A stretch of DNA of 64,000 nt from Bacteroidaceae bacterium (GCA_902362375.1 CABIVS010000005.1:251278-315277); one strand, 5' to 3'; numbered from the stretch's first letter, positions 45,205-54,791 are shown. Program-made: numbers and translations. Notes: generated from the sequence alone by a model not told the origin.

Positions 45205-46800
45205 ATGAATAGAAAACTACTCATATTATTAGCCTTATTATTCTCCTACGGATTGTCATCATGTTCGTCCGATGACAATCCCCCGTCCGAAGATGAACAA
45301 ACCGAAACACCGGAACAGTTCACGAAACGTTATAATCCCGACCAAAGTTTTTATAGCAAAATAATAGGACAAGAAATCAAATATTCAGTATTACTGCCTC
45401 AAGAATATCTATCGGAGAGCACAGCTAAATATGGAGTAGTTTTCCTTCTGCATGGTTGGGGAGGAAACCAGAATTCATGGGGACCTTCAGGATTGAATAT
45501 TCAAACCATAGTCGATACACAAACCAACAATGGCAGTGTTCGTCCATTGATTTATATCATGCCGGAAGGTTTCAACTCTTATTTTTGTAACCGTTATGAC
45601 GGAAAATTCAACTATATGGATATGTTCATTAACGAACTAGTACCCCTGATTGACAAACGATTCCGGACAACAGCCATTAAGACGGAAAGAGCTGTTGCCG
45701 GATTCTCTATGGGAGGATTTGGAGCATTGAGCATCGCATCACAACATCCCGAAACATTTTCTGTGTCAGTAGGATTAAGCCCATCTCTAAATACAGATGA
45801 ACAATACATTTCCCTATCACAAGACGGTTGGAATCTTCAATGGGGAAACAACTTCGGGGGAAGTGGTCAGGCAGGAACCGGCAGATTGACAAGCTATTAT
45901 AAAAGCCAATGCCCTCTGCACTTTTTCAAAGATAAATCAAGCTCCACATTTCAAGCCATACGTTATTATATAGACTGTGGTGATGATGAAGAGAGATTAT
46001 ATGCAGGCAACGGTGAATTACATTCTCTATTACGGGACAAAAATATCCAACACGAATATCGCGTACGGAACGGTGCTCATACTGACAGTTATTGGCGTGA
46101 ATCCATGAAAGAAGCACTACCTTTTATCGAACGTTCATTCAAAGGAGAAAGTTATCCGCAGGAAACGCTGCAGAAGTTTACGGAGGAATTACATTCTACA
46201 ACTAAAAACATTAAAGTCGGTAATTCCAATATCGAGCTATACATACCGGACGATTACAATTCTACCTTAACCTACAAAGTCCTTTATTATAGTAAAGGAG
46301 AAGGCAATACTAACCTTACAACAGAACAGGTAGCCGTAGCATTGGATTCTCTTATGCAAATCAAACGTATGATAATTGCCGGTTTTGATGTGAAGGAAAT
46401 CATTCAAAATGGAATAAGTTTTTCAGCTATCACCAATGCAGTGGAGAAAACAATTCATACTGAAAATAATGCAGATTTCAGATTAGGATTGGCATACGGT
46501 TCAGGCGCCGATTATTTATACCATCAATCAACAGGTAATACACCTGCCATCCATTTCTTCTTCGCTGAAGATGCGGATATTGCCAACCCTTCTGATGAGA
46601 ATCAGACCCAAATCTATTATCTGGATATAACAGACGAAGGCACTAACTACAACAGTATGTTCACGCTATTCAATGGATTGCGGAAAGCGGAAGCTCCAGT
46701 GCAATATCGTGTCAGAAACGGAGTGGATAGTTCACAGTCTGCCCAAACAGGTATTTATTCAATGAGTTATTATATTGGTGAACAGTTAATAAAGAAATGA
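45205..46800 (+). CDS. Secreted esterase (feruloyl-esterase/EstD-like fold) with degenerate second esterase-like half, copy 1
   Basis: 531 residues, lipoprotein signal LLFSYGLSSC-SSDDN. The first half is an alpha/beta-hydrolase of the PF00756 esterase family: VVFLLHGWGGNQNSW, nucleophile Ser168 in AGFSMGGFGALS, catalytic His in RNGAHTDSYW (about residue 293). The second half (about 330-531) repeats the same order in degraded form (YKVLYYSKGEG, LGLAYGSGADYLY, VQYRVRNGVDSSQSAQTG) without the Ser or His. It may remove acyl groups from the imported or surface-bound substrate. Confidence 0.87.
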   Translation: MNRKLLILLALLFSYGLSSCSSDDNPPSEDEQTETPEQFTKRYNPDQSFYSKIIGQEIKYSVLLPQEYLSESTAKYGVVFLLHGWGGNQNSWGPSGLNIQTIVDTQTNNGSVRPLIYIMPEGFNSYFCNRYDGKFNYMDMFINELVPLIDKRFRTTAIKTERAVAGFSMGGFGALSIASQHPETFSVSVGLSPSLNTDEQYISLSQDGWNLQWGNNFGGSGQAGTGRLTSYYKSQCPLHFFKDKSSSTFQAIRYYIDCGDDEERLYAGNGELHSLLRDKNIQHEYRVRNGAHTDSYWRESMKEALPFIERSFKGESYPQETLQKFTEELHSTTKNIKVGNSNIELYIPDDYNSTLTYKVLYYSKGEGNTNLTTEQVAVALDSLMQIKRMIIAGFDVKEIIQNGISFSAITNAVEKTIHTENNADFRLGLAYGSGADYLYHQSTGNTPAIHFFFAEDADIANPSDENQTQIYYLDITDEGTNYNSMFTLFNGLRKAEAPVQYRVRNGVDSSQSAQTGIYSMSYYIGEQLIKK

Positions 46801-46801
46801 T

Positions 46802-48322
46802 ATGAGAAAGATACTGCTATATATCATCCTGTTCCTATCAAGTATAGATGGAGTTCGGGCACTTCCCATAGAAAAAGAAGGAATGAGCATTTATAGTCCG
46901 GCTTTAAAAAAAGAAGTCTCCTACTCTATCATCTTGCCGGAAGGTTATGAGCATTCAGATATGGAATATCCCGTCCTGTACATGTTTCATGGAATAGGAG
47001 GCGATTATACCAGTTGGCTTGAATATGGCAACGTGGCCCGTATTATGGACCAAATGACAAAGAAAGGAGAAATTCAACCTTTCATCATAGTCATTCCCGA
47101 CGGTTATCTGTCTTATTATAGTGATACTTATGATGGCAGTTTCCCTTATGAAACTTTCTTCACTAAAGAGCTGGTTCCCTACATTGACACTAACTATCGC
47201 ACCCGCAAAAATGCTAATGCACGTTCAATAGCCGGTTTCTCCATGGGAGGATTCGGAGCCTTGTCCGTTAGCCTGCGCAATCATAACCTGTTCGGTTCTG
47301 TTGTTGCTTTATCACCATCTATCCGCACAGAAAAACAATATATAGAAGAGGGACCACAAATAGGATGGGACAGTCAATGGGGACGGATTTTCGGAGGAGT
47401 AGGAAAGAATGGCAATGAACGCCTAACCAGTTATTATAAACAACATTCACCCTACCACATTCTTTCCACTCTCCGTAATTCCGATTTAAAAGAATTTGGC
47501 ATCATGTTGGATATCGGAGATAAAGAAGGTACTCTATGCGAAAGTAATGAAGAATTGCACCGATTATTGTTAGAAAGGAAAATACCTCATGAATGGGAAG
47601 TTCGTTCAGGAGGACATGATTTTACCTGCTGGAATGCAGCACTGCCAAAAGCATTCAGATTCATCAACGGATATTTCAATGAAAATCAACAAAAAAATAG
47701 AGAGAAAAACTCTCCGAATGAGACTCCATTTATAAAAATGGGTAATACAACGATTTATTATCCGGAACAGGCTCAAGGAAGCATTAGAAAATATCCTATT
47801 ATCTATGTACAGGGAGAAATTAACGGGCAGCAACAAAAGGCTCTCGTCAGTCAGTTTCATCAACTGGTGAATGACAACAAAACATGGCCTGCTGTTCTCT
47901 GCTTCGTAAAAGAGAATGTAGATCTGTCAAAAACAATTTCCGATGTGGAGAAACAATGCTCCGGGATCAGAGGTTCTCAACGCATGAGGGCGCTAATCAC
48001 TTGGGAAAATCATATCAAAGAAAGCATAGAAACTATTCGGAGAGAGAACCTGTTTACCGGTATAGTCTGTGTAAATACCACTGGTGATGAAAGTGACGCT
48101 TCCAATTTTATAAAAGCAGTTAACTCTCATAAAAGATATCCCAGATGCTGGATAGAAGTACTACCCGAATCAAAGGAATATGGTCTTAGTAGTAATATTC
48201 ATATCCTTTTGAAAGCATCAAATCTGGAACATGAGTTCCGGTCAAGGAAATATAAAGAAACCAATGCTTTCACTTATTGGGAAGATTGGATTATCTATTT
48301 AAATAACAGAATCCATGTTTAA
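46802..48322 (+). CDS. Secreted esterase with degenerate second esterase-like half, copy 2
   Basis: 506 residues, signal peptide ending VRALP (not a lipoprotein). Active half: YPVLYMFHGIGGDYTSW, nucleophile Ser147 in AGFSMGGFGALS, His in SGGHDFTCWN (about residue 277). The second half (about 305-506) has YPIIYVQGEING, MRALITWENHI in place of the nucleophile elbow and HEFRSRKYKETNAFTYWEDWI in place of the His loop, so it is probably inactive. It starts 1 bp after the stop of copy 1, suggesting translational coupling. The two esterases are paralogues. Confidence 0.87.
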   Translation: MRKILLYIILFLSSIDGVRALPIEKEGMSIYSPALKKEVSYSIILPEGYEHSDMEYPVLYMFHGIGGDYTSWLEYGNVARIMDQMTKKGEIQPFIIVIPDGYLSYYSDTYDGSFPYETFFTKELVPYIDTNYRTRKNANARSIAGFSMGGFGALSVSLRNHNLFGSVVALSPSIRTEKQYIEEGPQIGWDSQWGRIFGGVGKNGNERLTSYYKQHSPYHILSTLRNSDLKEFGIMLDIGDKEGTLCESNEELHRLLLERKIPHEWEVRSGGHDFTCWNAALPKAFRFINGYFNENQQKNREKNSPNETPFIKMGNTTIYYPEQAQGSIRKYPIIYVQGEINGQQQKALVSQFHQLVNDNKTWPAVLCFVKENVDLSKTISDVEKQCSGIRGSQRMRALITWENHIKESIETIRRENLFTGIVCVNTTGDESDASNFIKAVNSHKRYPRCWIEVLPESKEYGLSSNIHILLKASNLEHEFRSRKYKETNAFTYWEDWIIYLNNRIHV

Positions 48323-48340
48323 CAATTAAATACTAATAGT

Positions 48341-49348
48341 ATGTTTACAGTAAACAGTTATTTATTAGCAGTTATATTCTGCATCGTAACCATGATTTGT
48401 TGGGGTTCTTGGGGTAATACCCAAAAACTGGTTTCCAAGAATTGGCGTTATGAACTTTTTTATTGGGATTATGTGATTGGAATGGTGTTGTTCACCATCT
48501 TATTGGGCTTCACGATGGGTAGCCACGGAGATACCGGACGTCCGTTCCTTGAAGATCTGGGACAAGCATCAGGAGACAGCATCGGCTGGGTCATCTTGGG
48601 TGGTGTGATATTTAATGCTTCAAACATTCTCCTTTCAGCCTCCATTTCTTTAGCAGGAATGTCGGTAGCATTTCCTTTAGGAGTCGGTATCGCATTGGTA
48701 CTAGGGGTGATTGTCAACTATCTGGGAATTCCTACCGGCAATCCCATGCTTTTATTCGGTGGTGTAGCTCTCATTGTCATTGCTATCATTTGTAACGGAG
48801 TGGCCTCCGGAAAGATGCAAAAGGGTGAAGAGAGCAAGAAAAACAACAAAAAGGGAATTATCATTGCATTAATTGCCGGTGTATTGATGTCTTTATTCTA
48901 CAGGTTCGTAGTGAAAGGTATGGACGTGGAAAACTTCAATTCTCCCGCTATAGGAATGATGACTCCTTATTCTGCCATCTTTGTCTTTTCAATCGGCGTG
49001 TTACTAAGTAACTTTATCTTCAACACATTAGTAATGAAATATCCTTTTGTCGGGGAAAAAGTCAGCTATTCCGAGTATTTTAAAGGAAATGCAAGAACTC
49101 ATATATGCGGAATGCTTGGTGGAGCAATATGGGGACTTGGTTCCGCATTCAGCTATATTGCATCGGGTGAAGCTGGTCCGGCGGTATCTTATGCGTTAGG
49201 ACAAGGCGCACCGCTTATCGCTGCTATCTGGGGAGTATTTATCTGGAAAGAGTTTAAGGGATCAACCAAATCTGTTAATCAGTTGCTGGCTTCGATGTTT
49301 ATCTTCTTCCTGATTGGCTTAGGAATGATAGTAGTTGCTGGAAATTAA
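48341..49348 (+). CDS. Ribose/rhamnose-type sugar transporter (DMT/GRP superfamily), RusT-like
   Basis: 335-residue inner-membrane protein with ten hydrophobic helices, of the GRP/RhaT-like branch of the drug-metabolite transporter superfamily. It starts with TMICWGSWGNTQKL and carries SLAGMSVAFPLGVGIALVLGV. In rus loci a similar transporter imports ribose; here too it probably brings the freed pentose to the cytoplasmic ribokinase (inference from context). Confidence 0.87.
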   Translation: MFTVNSYLLAVIFCIVTMICWGSWGNTQKLVSKNWRYELFYWDYVIGMVLFTILLGFTMGSHGDTGRPFLEDLGQASGDSIGWVILGGVIFNASNILLSASISLAGMSVAFPLGVGIALVLGVIVNYLGIPTGNPMLLFGGVALIVIAIICNGVASGKMQKGEESKKNNKKGIIIALIAGVLMSLFYRFVVKGMDVENFNSPAIGMMTPYSAIFVFSIGVLLSNFIFNTLVMKYPFVGEKVSYSEYFKGNARTHICGMLGGAIWGLGSAFSYIASGEAGPAVSYALGQGAPLIAAIWGVFIWKEFKGSTKSVNQLLASMFIFFLIGLGMIVVAGN

Positions 49349-49372
49349 ATTATTAACCTTAAATAGAACAAC

Positions 49373-50350
49373 ATGAAAAAGTATTTTTATTTATTAACCA
49401 TGCTGGCAGTAGTACTAAGTACAGTTGCTTGTAGTGATGACGACAATCATCCCAGTACAAATGTGTTGGATAAACCAGAAGTCACCGTTCCTGATGTAAA
49501 AGAAAGCTCGGCCGTTATTACATGGAAAGCTATAGGAAATGCAACAGCTTATATTTATAGTTTGAATAACGGTAGTGAACAAAGTACCGACCAGAATACC
49601 ATTCAACTGACAGGTCTAGAGCCGGAGAAAAGTTACACATTCAAAGTGAAAGCTCAAAAAACCGGATCGATCTATTTTGAAGATTCAGAATACGCAGAAA
49701 TCACTTTTACAACGACTTCTGAAGTAACAGTCTACCGGATAGCTACTTTTGCTGATGATTGGGATAAATGGTATTATGAATATAATGACAACGGTACAGT
49801 TAAACGTGTCTACAGATTATATGAAGGAGAACTAGATAGAGAATGGCTCTTTGCTTACGAAGGAAACAATATTACGGTAACAGGTAAGAACGCATATACA
49901 ATGACTTTAAATGACCAAGGCTATGTCGCCACCTTTGTAGACGGTTCAAATACATATGAATATACTTACGACGAGAATGGCTACATGACAAAAGCTGAAA
50001 AGAATGGCAATATCGCATCTAACATCACAATAGAGAATGGCAATATTACGCAATGGACCAGATTCTCTGATGGAGTAGAGCAGTTCAAAGTTCAGACTTA
50101 TTCTGCTGTACCTAATGTTGGCGGTGCACATTGTATTTATGCAGAAGGTAGTGGGCTAAGCCGTTGGTTGGTTGAAACAGGCCTCTTTGGAAAAGCTTCA
50201 GCTAATTGTCATACGAGTAGCGGCTGGCAGCATTCATCCGTTGCATCTACTTACACATTCGAATATGATGAAAATAGTTGTATCAAAGAAGAAAGCAAGA
50301 ACTATGACGGAGATATTGAGAAATTCTATTATACATATTTCTCCGAATAA
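49373..50350 (+). CDS. Fibronectin type III domain lipoprotein of unknown role
   Basis: 325 residues. SPII signal ends LSTVAC-SDDDNHP, with an acidic surface-export-like stretch. An FN3 domain occupies residues 36-117 (DKPEVTVPDVKESSAVITWKAI...SYTFKVKAQ). The rest (125-325) contains YD-repeat-like segments (YEYNDNGTVKRVYR, YEYTYDENGYMTKAEKNGN, FEYDENSCIKEESKN). Last gene of the operon, a position often held by surface glycan-binding proteins, but its ligand is unknown. Confidence 0.82.
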   Translation: MKKYFYLLTMLAVVLSTVACSDDDNHPSTNVLDKPEVTVPDVKESSAVITWKAIGNATAYIYSLNNGSEQSTDQNTIQLTGLEPEKSYTFKVKAQKTGSIYFEDSEYAEITFTTTSEVTVYRIATFADDWDKWYYEYNDNGTVKRVYRLYEGELDREWLFAYEGNNITVTGKNAYTMTLNDQGYVATFVDGSNTYEYTYDENGYMTKAEKNGNIASNITIENGNITQWTRFSDGVEQFKVQTYSAVPNVGGAHCIYAEGSGLSRWLVETGLFGKASANCHTSSGWQHSSVASTYTFEYDENSCIKEESKNYDGDIEKFYYTYFSE

Positions 50351-50372
50351 CATTTTATGAAACAATTATTTC

Positions 50373-50413
50373 ATGGAGGTGTGTCTAAAAGTCTGATACA
50401 CCTCCATTTTTTT
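50373..50413. terminator. Bidirectional terminator at the end of the PUL 2 operon
   Basis: Stem ATGGAGGTGT / ACACCTCCAT with a 15-nt loop and seven T residues. It lies between the FN3 lipoprotein gene (+) and the convergent phosphoesterase fusion gene (-). Confidence 0.88.
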
Positions 50414-50417
50414 AACT

Positions 50418-52253
50418 TTAAACTGTAATATCCAACAAAACCTCCCCTTTCACATTCAACACCTTAACCCTCAATTCATCTTTCTTCTTTTCCAGAATCA
50501 TCACCGTAGCGCTATCCATCTTATATCCTCCACCAATAATGACCGGGTAATTGTTTCCCAACTCACCTTTCGGATGATAGGCATACGTATGAGTATGAGC
50601 ATTCAGGCTCACATTAAAAGGTGCTTTTTCCAATAATTTAGTCCATAGGTCAGCGCAGAGATTTTTTCCATCATTACCATAAAGCGGAATATGATGAATA
50701 AGAACACGTTTCTTCGCTTTCTTGAAGTCTTTGGCAGATAACTCCTCTTTCAGAAAATCGACTTGTTCATTACGTAACTGTGTGAAATCATTCAAATCGT
50801 AATACACCCAGTGAGAGTCTAGCTTATCCTCTCCACAATCAAGCATGACAATACGGGTATCGCCCCAATTAAAAGAACCATAGGTCTTATCCCCTACATA
50901 GTCATAATGGTCGCGCAGACCGATAGAATAAGCATTGCGAATCTCGTGATTGCCACGCATAAAAAAAGTTGGAATGCGATTACTGCATACACCTTCGGTA
51001 AGTTCACTAATAAAAGTCGTTGCCTGTTCGTGGTCGACAGGATCGTCTACACAATCACCATTGAAAACTACAAAGTCATAGTTGATATTCTGTATCTGTT
51101 TGCATAAAGCACGAAAGGTTTTTGTATGCTGATGCAAATCATTGAAAACAATAGCAGTGAAAGAATCTGTATCCGTTTCCGGAAGCGTAAATTCTGAGAA
51201 ATCTGACTGGGCAGTATTTCCAAATACTTTCTTATATGCTTGATAAAGCAATATTTCTTGCGAACATACGCGATAATAATATTTCTGTCCCGGTATTAGA
51301 TCGTTGATACGTATTTTATGTAGTTTATTATTGCAGACTACCTGCCCGTCAATAATTGTACGAGCGCGTTTCAGTTGAGTAGTGTCTGTTCCATATTCCA
51401 CCCAACAATATGCTGGAACGGTAGTTTCCCACATAACTGTCATACCATTACCTATGGGATTCTGTAAATAAGGTTTAGTACGGAATATTTTATCCGCCTT
51501 TTCAGCGGTACGCAGTTCTACGAGTATAGGACGATGATCAGAAGCCATCGGTTCATCCAACACTTGGGAGGATATAAAAGCGAAGCCATTAGCATTTGAC
51601 TTCAATGCGGTAATATAATCTATAGTCTCCTTGGGATCAGGAGCCGGATAAGTAGATTGTTTAGGATTGGAGAGTATCTGGAAGTCTTTCTGTAACTCCT
51701 TTATAAAGTCGGATTCCGGTTCAGCATTCATGTCCCCAGCCAGAAAAAGAGGCTTTTTATAGGAAGCAGTAAATGACTTCACTATTTCCAGAGACTTCAT
51801 GCGATCTTCTTCCGTTAATGACAGATGAGTACAACAATAAATATAATCCTCAAATTCTGCCAGAATCAAGGTGCGAGCCTCTTCTCTACCAGGTAAAGGG
51901 ATAGCTTGTAAACGTAGCGGAACTTGCTTTGTCAGCAGTCCGATTCCATATTTACCTCCATCAAACTCTATGGCAGGTGCAAAACAAGCATGCATCTGTG
52001 TACGTTCAGCTATCTCACCCAGCACATATTTCTGTCCGCTCCGACGGGTCATACTGTCTACCTCTTGTATAGCCACAACATCAGGAGAAGCATTATTTAT
52101 CACATTGGCTACCCGTTGAAAATTACAAATATCATCCATGCCGTTCGCATTTTTAATATTATAAGTCATCAGTCTCAATGTATGCTGGGCCTGTACCGGA
52201 AAAATAAATAGGATAACGAAAATTAGTAAAAAGATCTTTTTCATGTTTCTCAT
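50418..52253 (-). CDS. Secreted two-enzyme fusion: EEP phosphoesterase plus calcineurin-like metallophosphoesterase
   Basis: 611 residues, signal peptide ending FPVQAQ (Met at codon 4 is an alternative start). Residues 25-255 are an EEP domain (MTYNIKN, VVAIQEVD, GGKYGIGLLTK, CTHLSL, AGDMNAE, TIDYITAL, SDHRPI). Residues about 262-365 are a fibronectin-like purple-acid-phosphatase N domain (PYLQNPIGNGMTVMWET...GQKYYYRV). Residues about 372-611 are a calcineurin-like phosphoesterase (VFNDLHQHT, FNGDCVD, RGNHEIR, LIHHIPLY, LNAHTHTY). It could cut a phosphodiester and then remove the remaining phosphate. It has its own strong promoter and is convergent with PUL 2. Confidence 0.92.
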   Translation of the reverse strand: MRNMKKIFLLIFVILFIFPVQAQHTLRLMTYNIKNANGMDDICNFQRVANVINNASPDVVAIQEVDSMTRRSGQKYVLGEIAERTQMHACFAPAIEFDGGKYGIGLLTKQVPLRLQAIPLPGREEARTLILAEFEDYIYCCTHLSLTEEDRMKSLEIVKSFTASYKKPLFLAGDMNAEPESDFIKELQKDFQILSNPKQSTYPAPDPKETIDYITALKSNANGFAFISSQVLDEPMASDHRPILVELRTAEKADKIFRTKPYLQNPIGNGMTVMWETTVPAYCWVEYGTDTTQLKRARTIIDGQVVCNNKLHKIRINDLIPGQKYYYRVCSQEILLYQAYKKVFGNTAQSDFSEFTLPETDTDSFTAIVFNDLHQHTKTFRALCKQIQNINYDFVVFNGDCVDDPVDHEQATTFISELTEGVCSNRIPTFFMRGNHEIRNAYSIGLRDHYDYVGDKTYGSFNWGDTRIVMLDCGEDKLDSHWVYYDLNDFTQLRNEQVDFLKEELSAKDFKKAKKRVLIHHIPLYGNDGKNLCADLWTKLLEKAPFNVSLNAHTHTYAYHPKGELGNNYPVIIGGGYKMDSATVMILEKKKDELRVKVLNVKGEVLLDITV

Positions 52254-52278
52254 TTTTGGGGGTTAATGTTAAGTGCCC

Positions 52279-52310
52279 CAAAGGTAAGAAAAAAATAAAG
52301 GGCAACAAAA
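52279..52310 (-). promoter_or_regulatory. Promoter of the phosphoesterase fusion gene
   Basis: On the minus strand TTTTG (52306-52310), 19 bp, TACCTTTG (52279-52286), a near-consensus Bacteroides promoter with a leader of about 20 nt. Confidence 0.8.
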
Positions 52311-52378
52311 ATATGTATTCATACCTTTATTGCCTTTACCATGAGTTGTTTGTGTGTGTCCAGTTCTATCTGTACATT

Positions 52379-53929
52379 TTAAATAATCCCTCTCACTCTA
52401 TCGTCAAATGCAGAAAGCGCAGCTTTCGCCCCTTCGCCCATAGAGATAATAATTTGCTTATAAGGAACCGTAGAAACATCTCCGGCTGCATAGATACCCG
52501 TCACATTCGTACGGCAATGTGCATCAATCATGATTTCGCCCGGACGGTTAGTTTCCACTATGTCGCGGAACACACTGCTATTCGCAGAAAGCCCGATCTG
52601 TACAAATACACCATCCAATTCAACCAAACGTTCTTCTTCCGTTTTGCGGTCTTTGATGCGCAGGGCAGTCAGCTTATCACCATTTCCTATCACTTCCGTA
52701 GTCTGCGAACTTGCAAACACTTCCACGTTCGGCAATGATTTAAGTCGCTCTTGAAGTACACTGTCTGCTTTCAACTCATCCATAAATTCAAAAACAGTCA
52801 CTTTGGAGCAGATACCAGCCAAGTCAATGGCTGCCTCAATGCCGGAATTTCCTCCACCTACTACTGCTACATGCTTTCCTTTATAAAACGGACCATCGCA
52901 ATGAGGACAGAAAGCGACACCACGACCTATATATTCGGCTTCTCCCGGAACATTCAGTTTACGCCAGCTTGCACCAGTTGCAATAATCAGTGCCGGAGCC
53001 AGGAATTTCTCACCAACAGAGGTAGTGATCTGCTTCTGTTTTCCAACCACTTCTACTTTTTCTACTTTACGATGCTCCAGTAAATCCACCGGATAGCGTA
53101 AGAGATGTGTTTTCAGATTATCGGCAAGTTCATTTCCTGTCGTTTCCGGAACAGAGATTAGATTTTCAATACCTACCGTTTCTTTCACCTGTCCGCCGAC
53201 ACGCTCGGCCACGATAGCTACACGGAGTCCTTTACGGGCAGAATAAATAGCTGCCGATACTCCTGCAGGTCCTCCACCGGCCACAATCACATCATATTCT
53301 TTCACCTCTGCATTCGCTTTGGTTTCGTCAATACCATATTGTTCTTCCAACTTGGCAAGCAATTCGCCAAATTCACCACGGCCTACATGAAGTAATTTTC
53401 CGTCTGCAAAGACAGAGGGCACTCCTTGTATCTTCAGTGCATCTACTTCATCCTGATAAAGCGCACCGTCTATCATTTCATGCGTAATAGCCGGATTCAA
53501 AGTAGTCATTGCATTCAGAGCTTGCACTACGTCAGGACAGTTCGTACAAGTCAACGAAACATAAGTGGTCAGATGTATAGGGCCTTTCAGTGCTTTCACA
53601 CGGTTGCAAACGGCCTCATCGGGAAAGTTCTTTCCTTTGCCATCCAGATTCAGGATAGCCAGAAGCAACGATGTGAACTCATGTCCGTTAGGAATACCAC
53701 GGAATGTGATTCCGGTACGGTTGCCATTCTTCAGTAAAGTAAACTTCAACGCGTCTCCCTCATTCACTACACAAGTGATGTGATCGGAACAATCCGCTAC
53801 ATCTCCCAGCAGTTCCACCAGTTCGGTTTTGTTTTCGTGGCCGGATGATACGGATATATCAAAAGTAAAGTTTGCCTCCAGCCCAGCAAAAATACCCCTT
53901 AGTTGTTCTTTTAATGCAGATTCTAACAT
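52379..53929 (-). CDS. ahpF: Alkyl hydroperoxide reductase subunit F
   Basis: 516-residue NADH-dependent flavoprotein that reduces AhpC. Tandem thioredoxin-like N domain with redox CTNC (about residues 129-132), FAD motif [19 protein letters not shown] (about 214-232), the second redox pair CPHC (about 338-341), NADH motif [18 protein letters not shown], and C-terminal [11 protein letters not shown]...[12 protein letters not shown]. It lies 84 bp downstream of ahpC and is almost certainly cotranscribed. Confidence 0.97.
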   Translation of the reverse strand: MLESALKEQLRGIFAGLEANFTFDISVSSGHENKTELVELLGDVADCSDHITCVVNEGDALKFTLLKNGNRTGITFRGIPNGHEFTSLLLAILNLDGKGKNFPDEAVCNRVKALKGPIHLTTYVSLTCTNCPDVVQALNAMTTLNPAITHEMIDGALYQDEVDALKIQGVPSVFADGKLLHVGRGEFGELLAKLEEQYGIDETKANAEVKEYDVIVAGGGPAGVSAAIYSARKGLRVAIVAERVGGQVKETVGIENLISVPETTGNELADNLKTHLLRYPVDLLEHRKVEKVEVVGKQKQITTSVGEKFLAPALIIATGASWRKLNVPGEAEYIGRGVAFCPHCDGPFYKGKHVAVVGGGNSGIEAAIDLAGICSKVTVFEFMDELKADSVLQERLKSLPNVEVFASSQTTEVIGNGDKLTALRIKDRKTEEERLVELDGVFVQIGLSANSSVFRDIVETNRPGEIMIDAHCRTNVTGIYAAGDVSTVPYKQIIISMGEGAKAALSAFDDRVRGII

Positions 53930-54013
53930 ATCTTTTTCCTTTCGTTTTTTGAGAAAAAAGGCCGGCAGCGTCTTCCGTTACCGACCTCCCATAATCACCA
54001 TTATCAAGATCTA

Positions 54014-54580
54014 TCAAATCTTACCTACCAGGTCGATGCTTGGTTTCAGGGTAGACTCACCCTTCTTCCATTTAGCCGGGCAAACTTCTCCGTCATGGCT
54101 GGCTACAAACTGTGCAGCTTCCACTTTACGAAGCAATTCACTTGCATCACGGCCAATATTGTTATCATTCAATTCCACCACTTTAATCTTTCCTTCCGGA
54201 TTGACAACGAATGTACCGCGATAAGCCATACCCTCTTCTTCGATATATACACCCAGTGCACGGCTCAAAGCGCCAGTCGGGTCTGCCAACATCGGATATT
54301 GAATCTTGCGAATACTTTCAGAAGCATCATGCCAAGCTTTGTGCACGAAATGAGAGTCAGTACTTACCGAGTAGATTTCTACCCCCATCGCTTTGAACTG
54401 ATCGTACTTTTCAGCCATATCCACCAATTCAGTAGGACATACGAAAGTAAAGTCAGCAGGATAGAAGAAAAGAATCGCCCATTTACCTTTCAGGTCATTG
54501 TTGGTTACAGTTTTGAAAGCTCCGTTGTGAAAAGCCTGAACGCTGAATTCAGGAAGTTGAGAATTTAAAATTGGTTCCAT
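54014..54580 (-). CDS. ahpC: Alkyl hydroperoxide reductase subunit C (typical 2-Cys peroxiredoxin)
   Basis: 188 residues. Peroxidatic Cys in FTFVCPTELVDMA (about residue 49), resolving Cys in GEVCPAKWKKGE near residue 168. Reduces H2O2 and organic peroxides, recycled by AhpF. In B. fragilis this operon is induced by OxyR; here a perfect palindrome overlaps the predicted start site. Confidence 0.97.
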   Translation of the reverse strand: MEPILNSQLPEFSVQAFHNGAFKTVTNNDLKGKWAILFFYPADFTFVCPTELVDMAEKYDQFKAMGVEIYSVSTDSHFVHKAWHDASESIRKIQYPMLADPTGALSRALGVYIEEEGMAYRGTFVVNPEGKIKVVELNDNNIGRDASELLRKVEAAQFVASHDGEVCPAKWKKGESTLKPSIDLVGKI

Positions 54581-54623
54581 AATCTTTATTGCTTTTATTG
54601 TTATTAATTGATTTGACTTATAA

Positions 54624-54658
54624 CATCAGAAACAACGTTTTGTTTTTTGTTTCTGATG
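54624..54658. promoter_or_regulatory. Perfect 12-bp inverted repeat at the ahpC transcription start
   Basis: CATCAGAAACAA (54624-54635) and TTGTTTCTGATG (54647-54658) are exact reverse complements 11 bp apart. The outer arm touches the -7 box, so the palindrome covers the start site and the early leader. It may be an operator or an mRNA 5' hairpin. Confidence 0.8.
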
Positions 54659-54691
54659 CAAAGATAAAGGCAGCCCCCCCGCCTTTGCAAA
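54659..54691 (-). promoter_or_regulatory. Promoter of ahpCF
   Basis: On the minus strand TTTG (54688-54691), 21 bp, TATCTTTG (54659-54666), predicted start near 54653. Confidence 0.75.
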
Positions 54692-54748
54692 AAAAGTCCA
54701 ATCGAATATTTCTATGCCATGATAGATGAAATTAATAAAAGCATTTTA

Positions 54749-54756
54749 TAACTTTG
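54749..54756 (+). promoter_or_regulatory. -7 element of the Nudix gene
   Basis: TAACTTTG is an exact -7 match. The start would be near 54763, inside the longest open frame, so translation must begin at the Met at 54792. Confidence 0.6.
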
Positions 54757-54791
54757 CAAGCATAAACAAAAACCTGAAAATATATACGATC

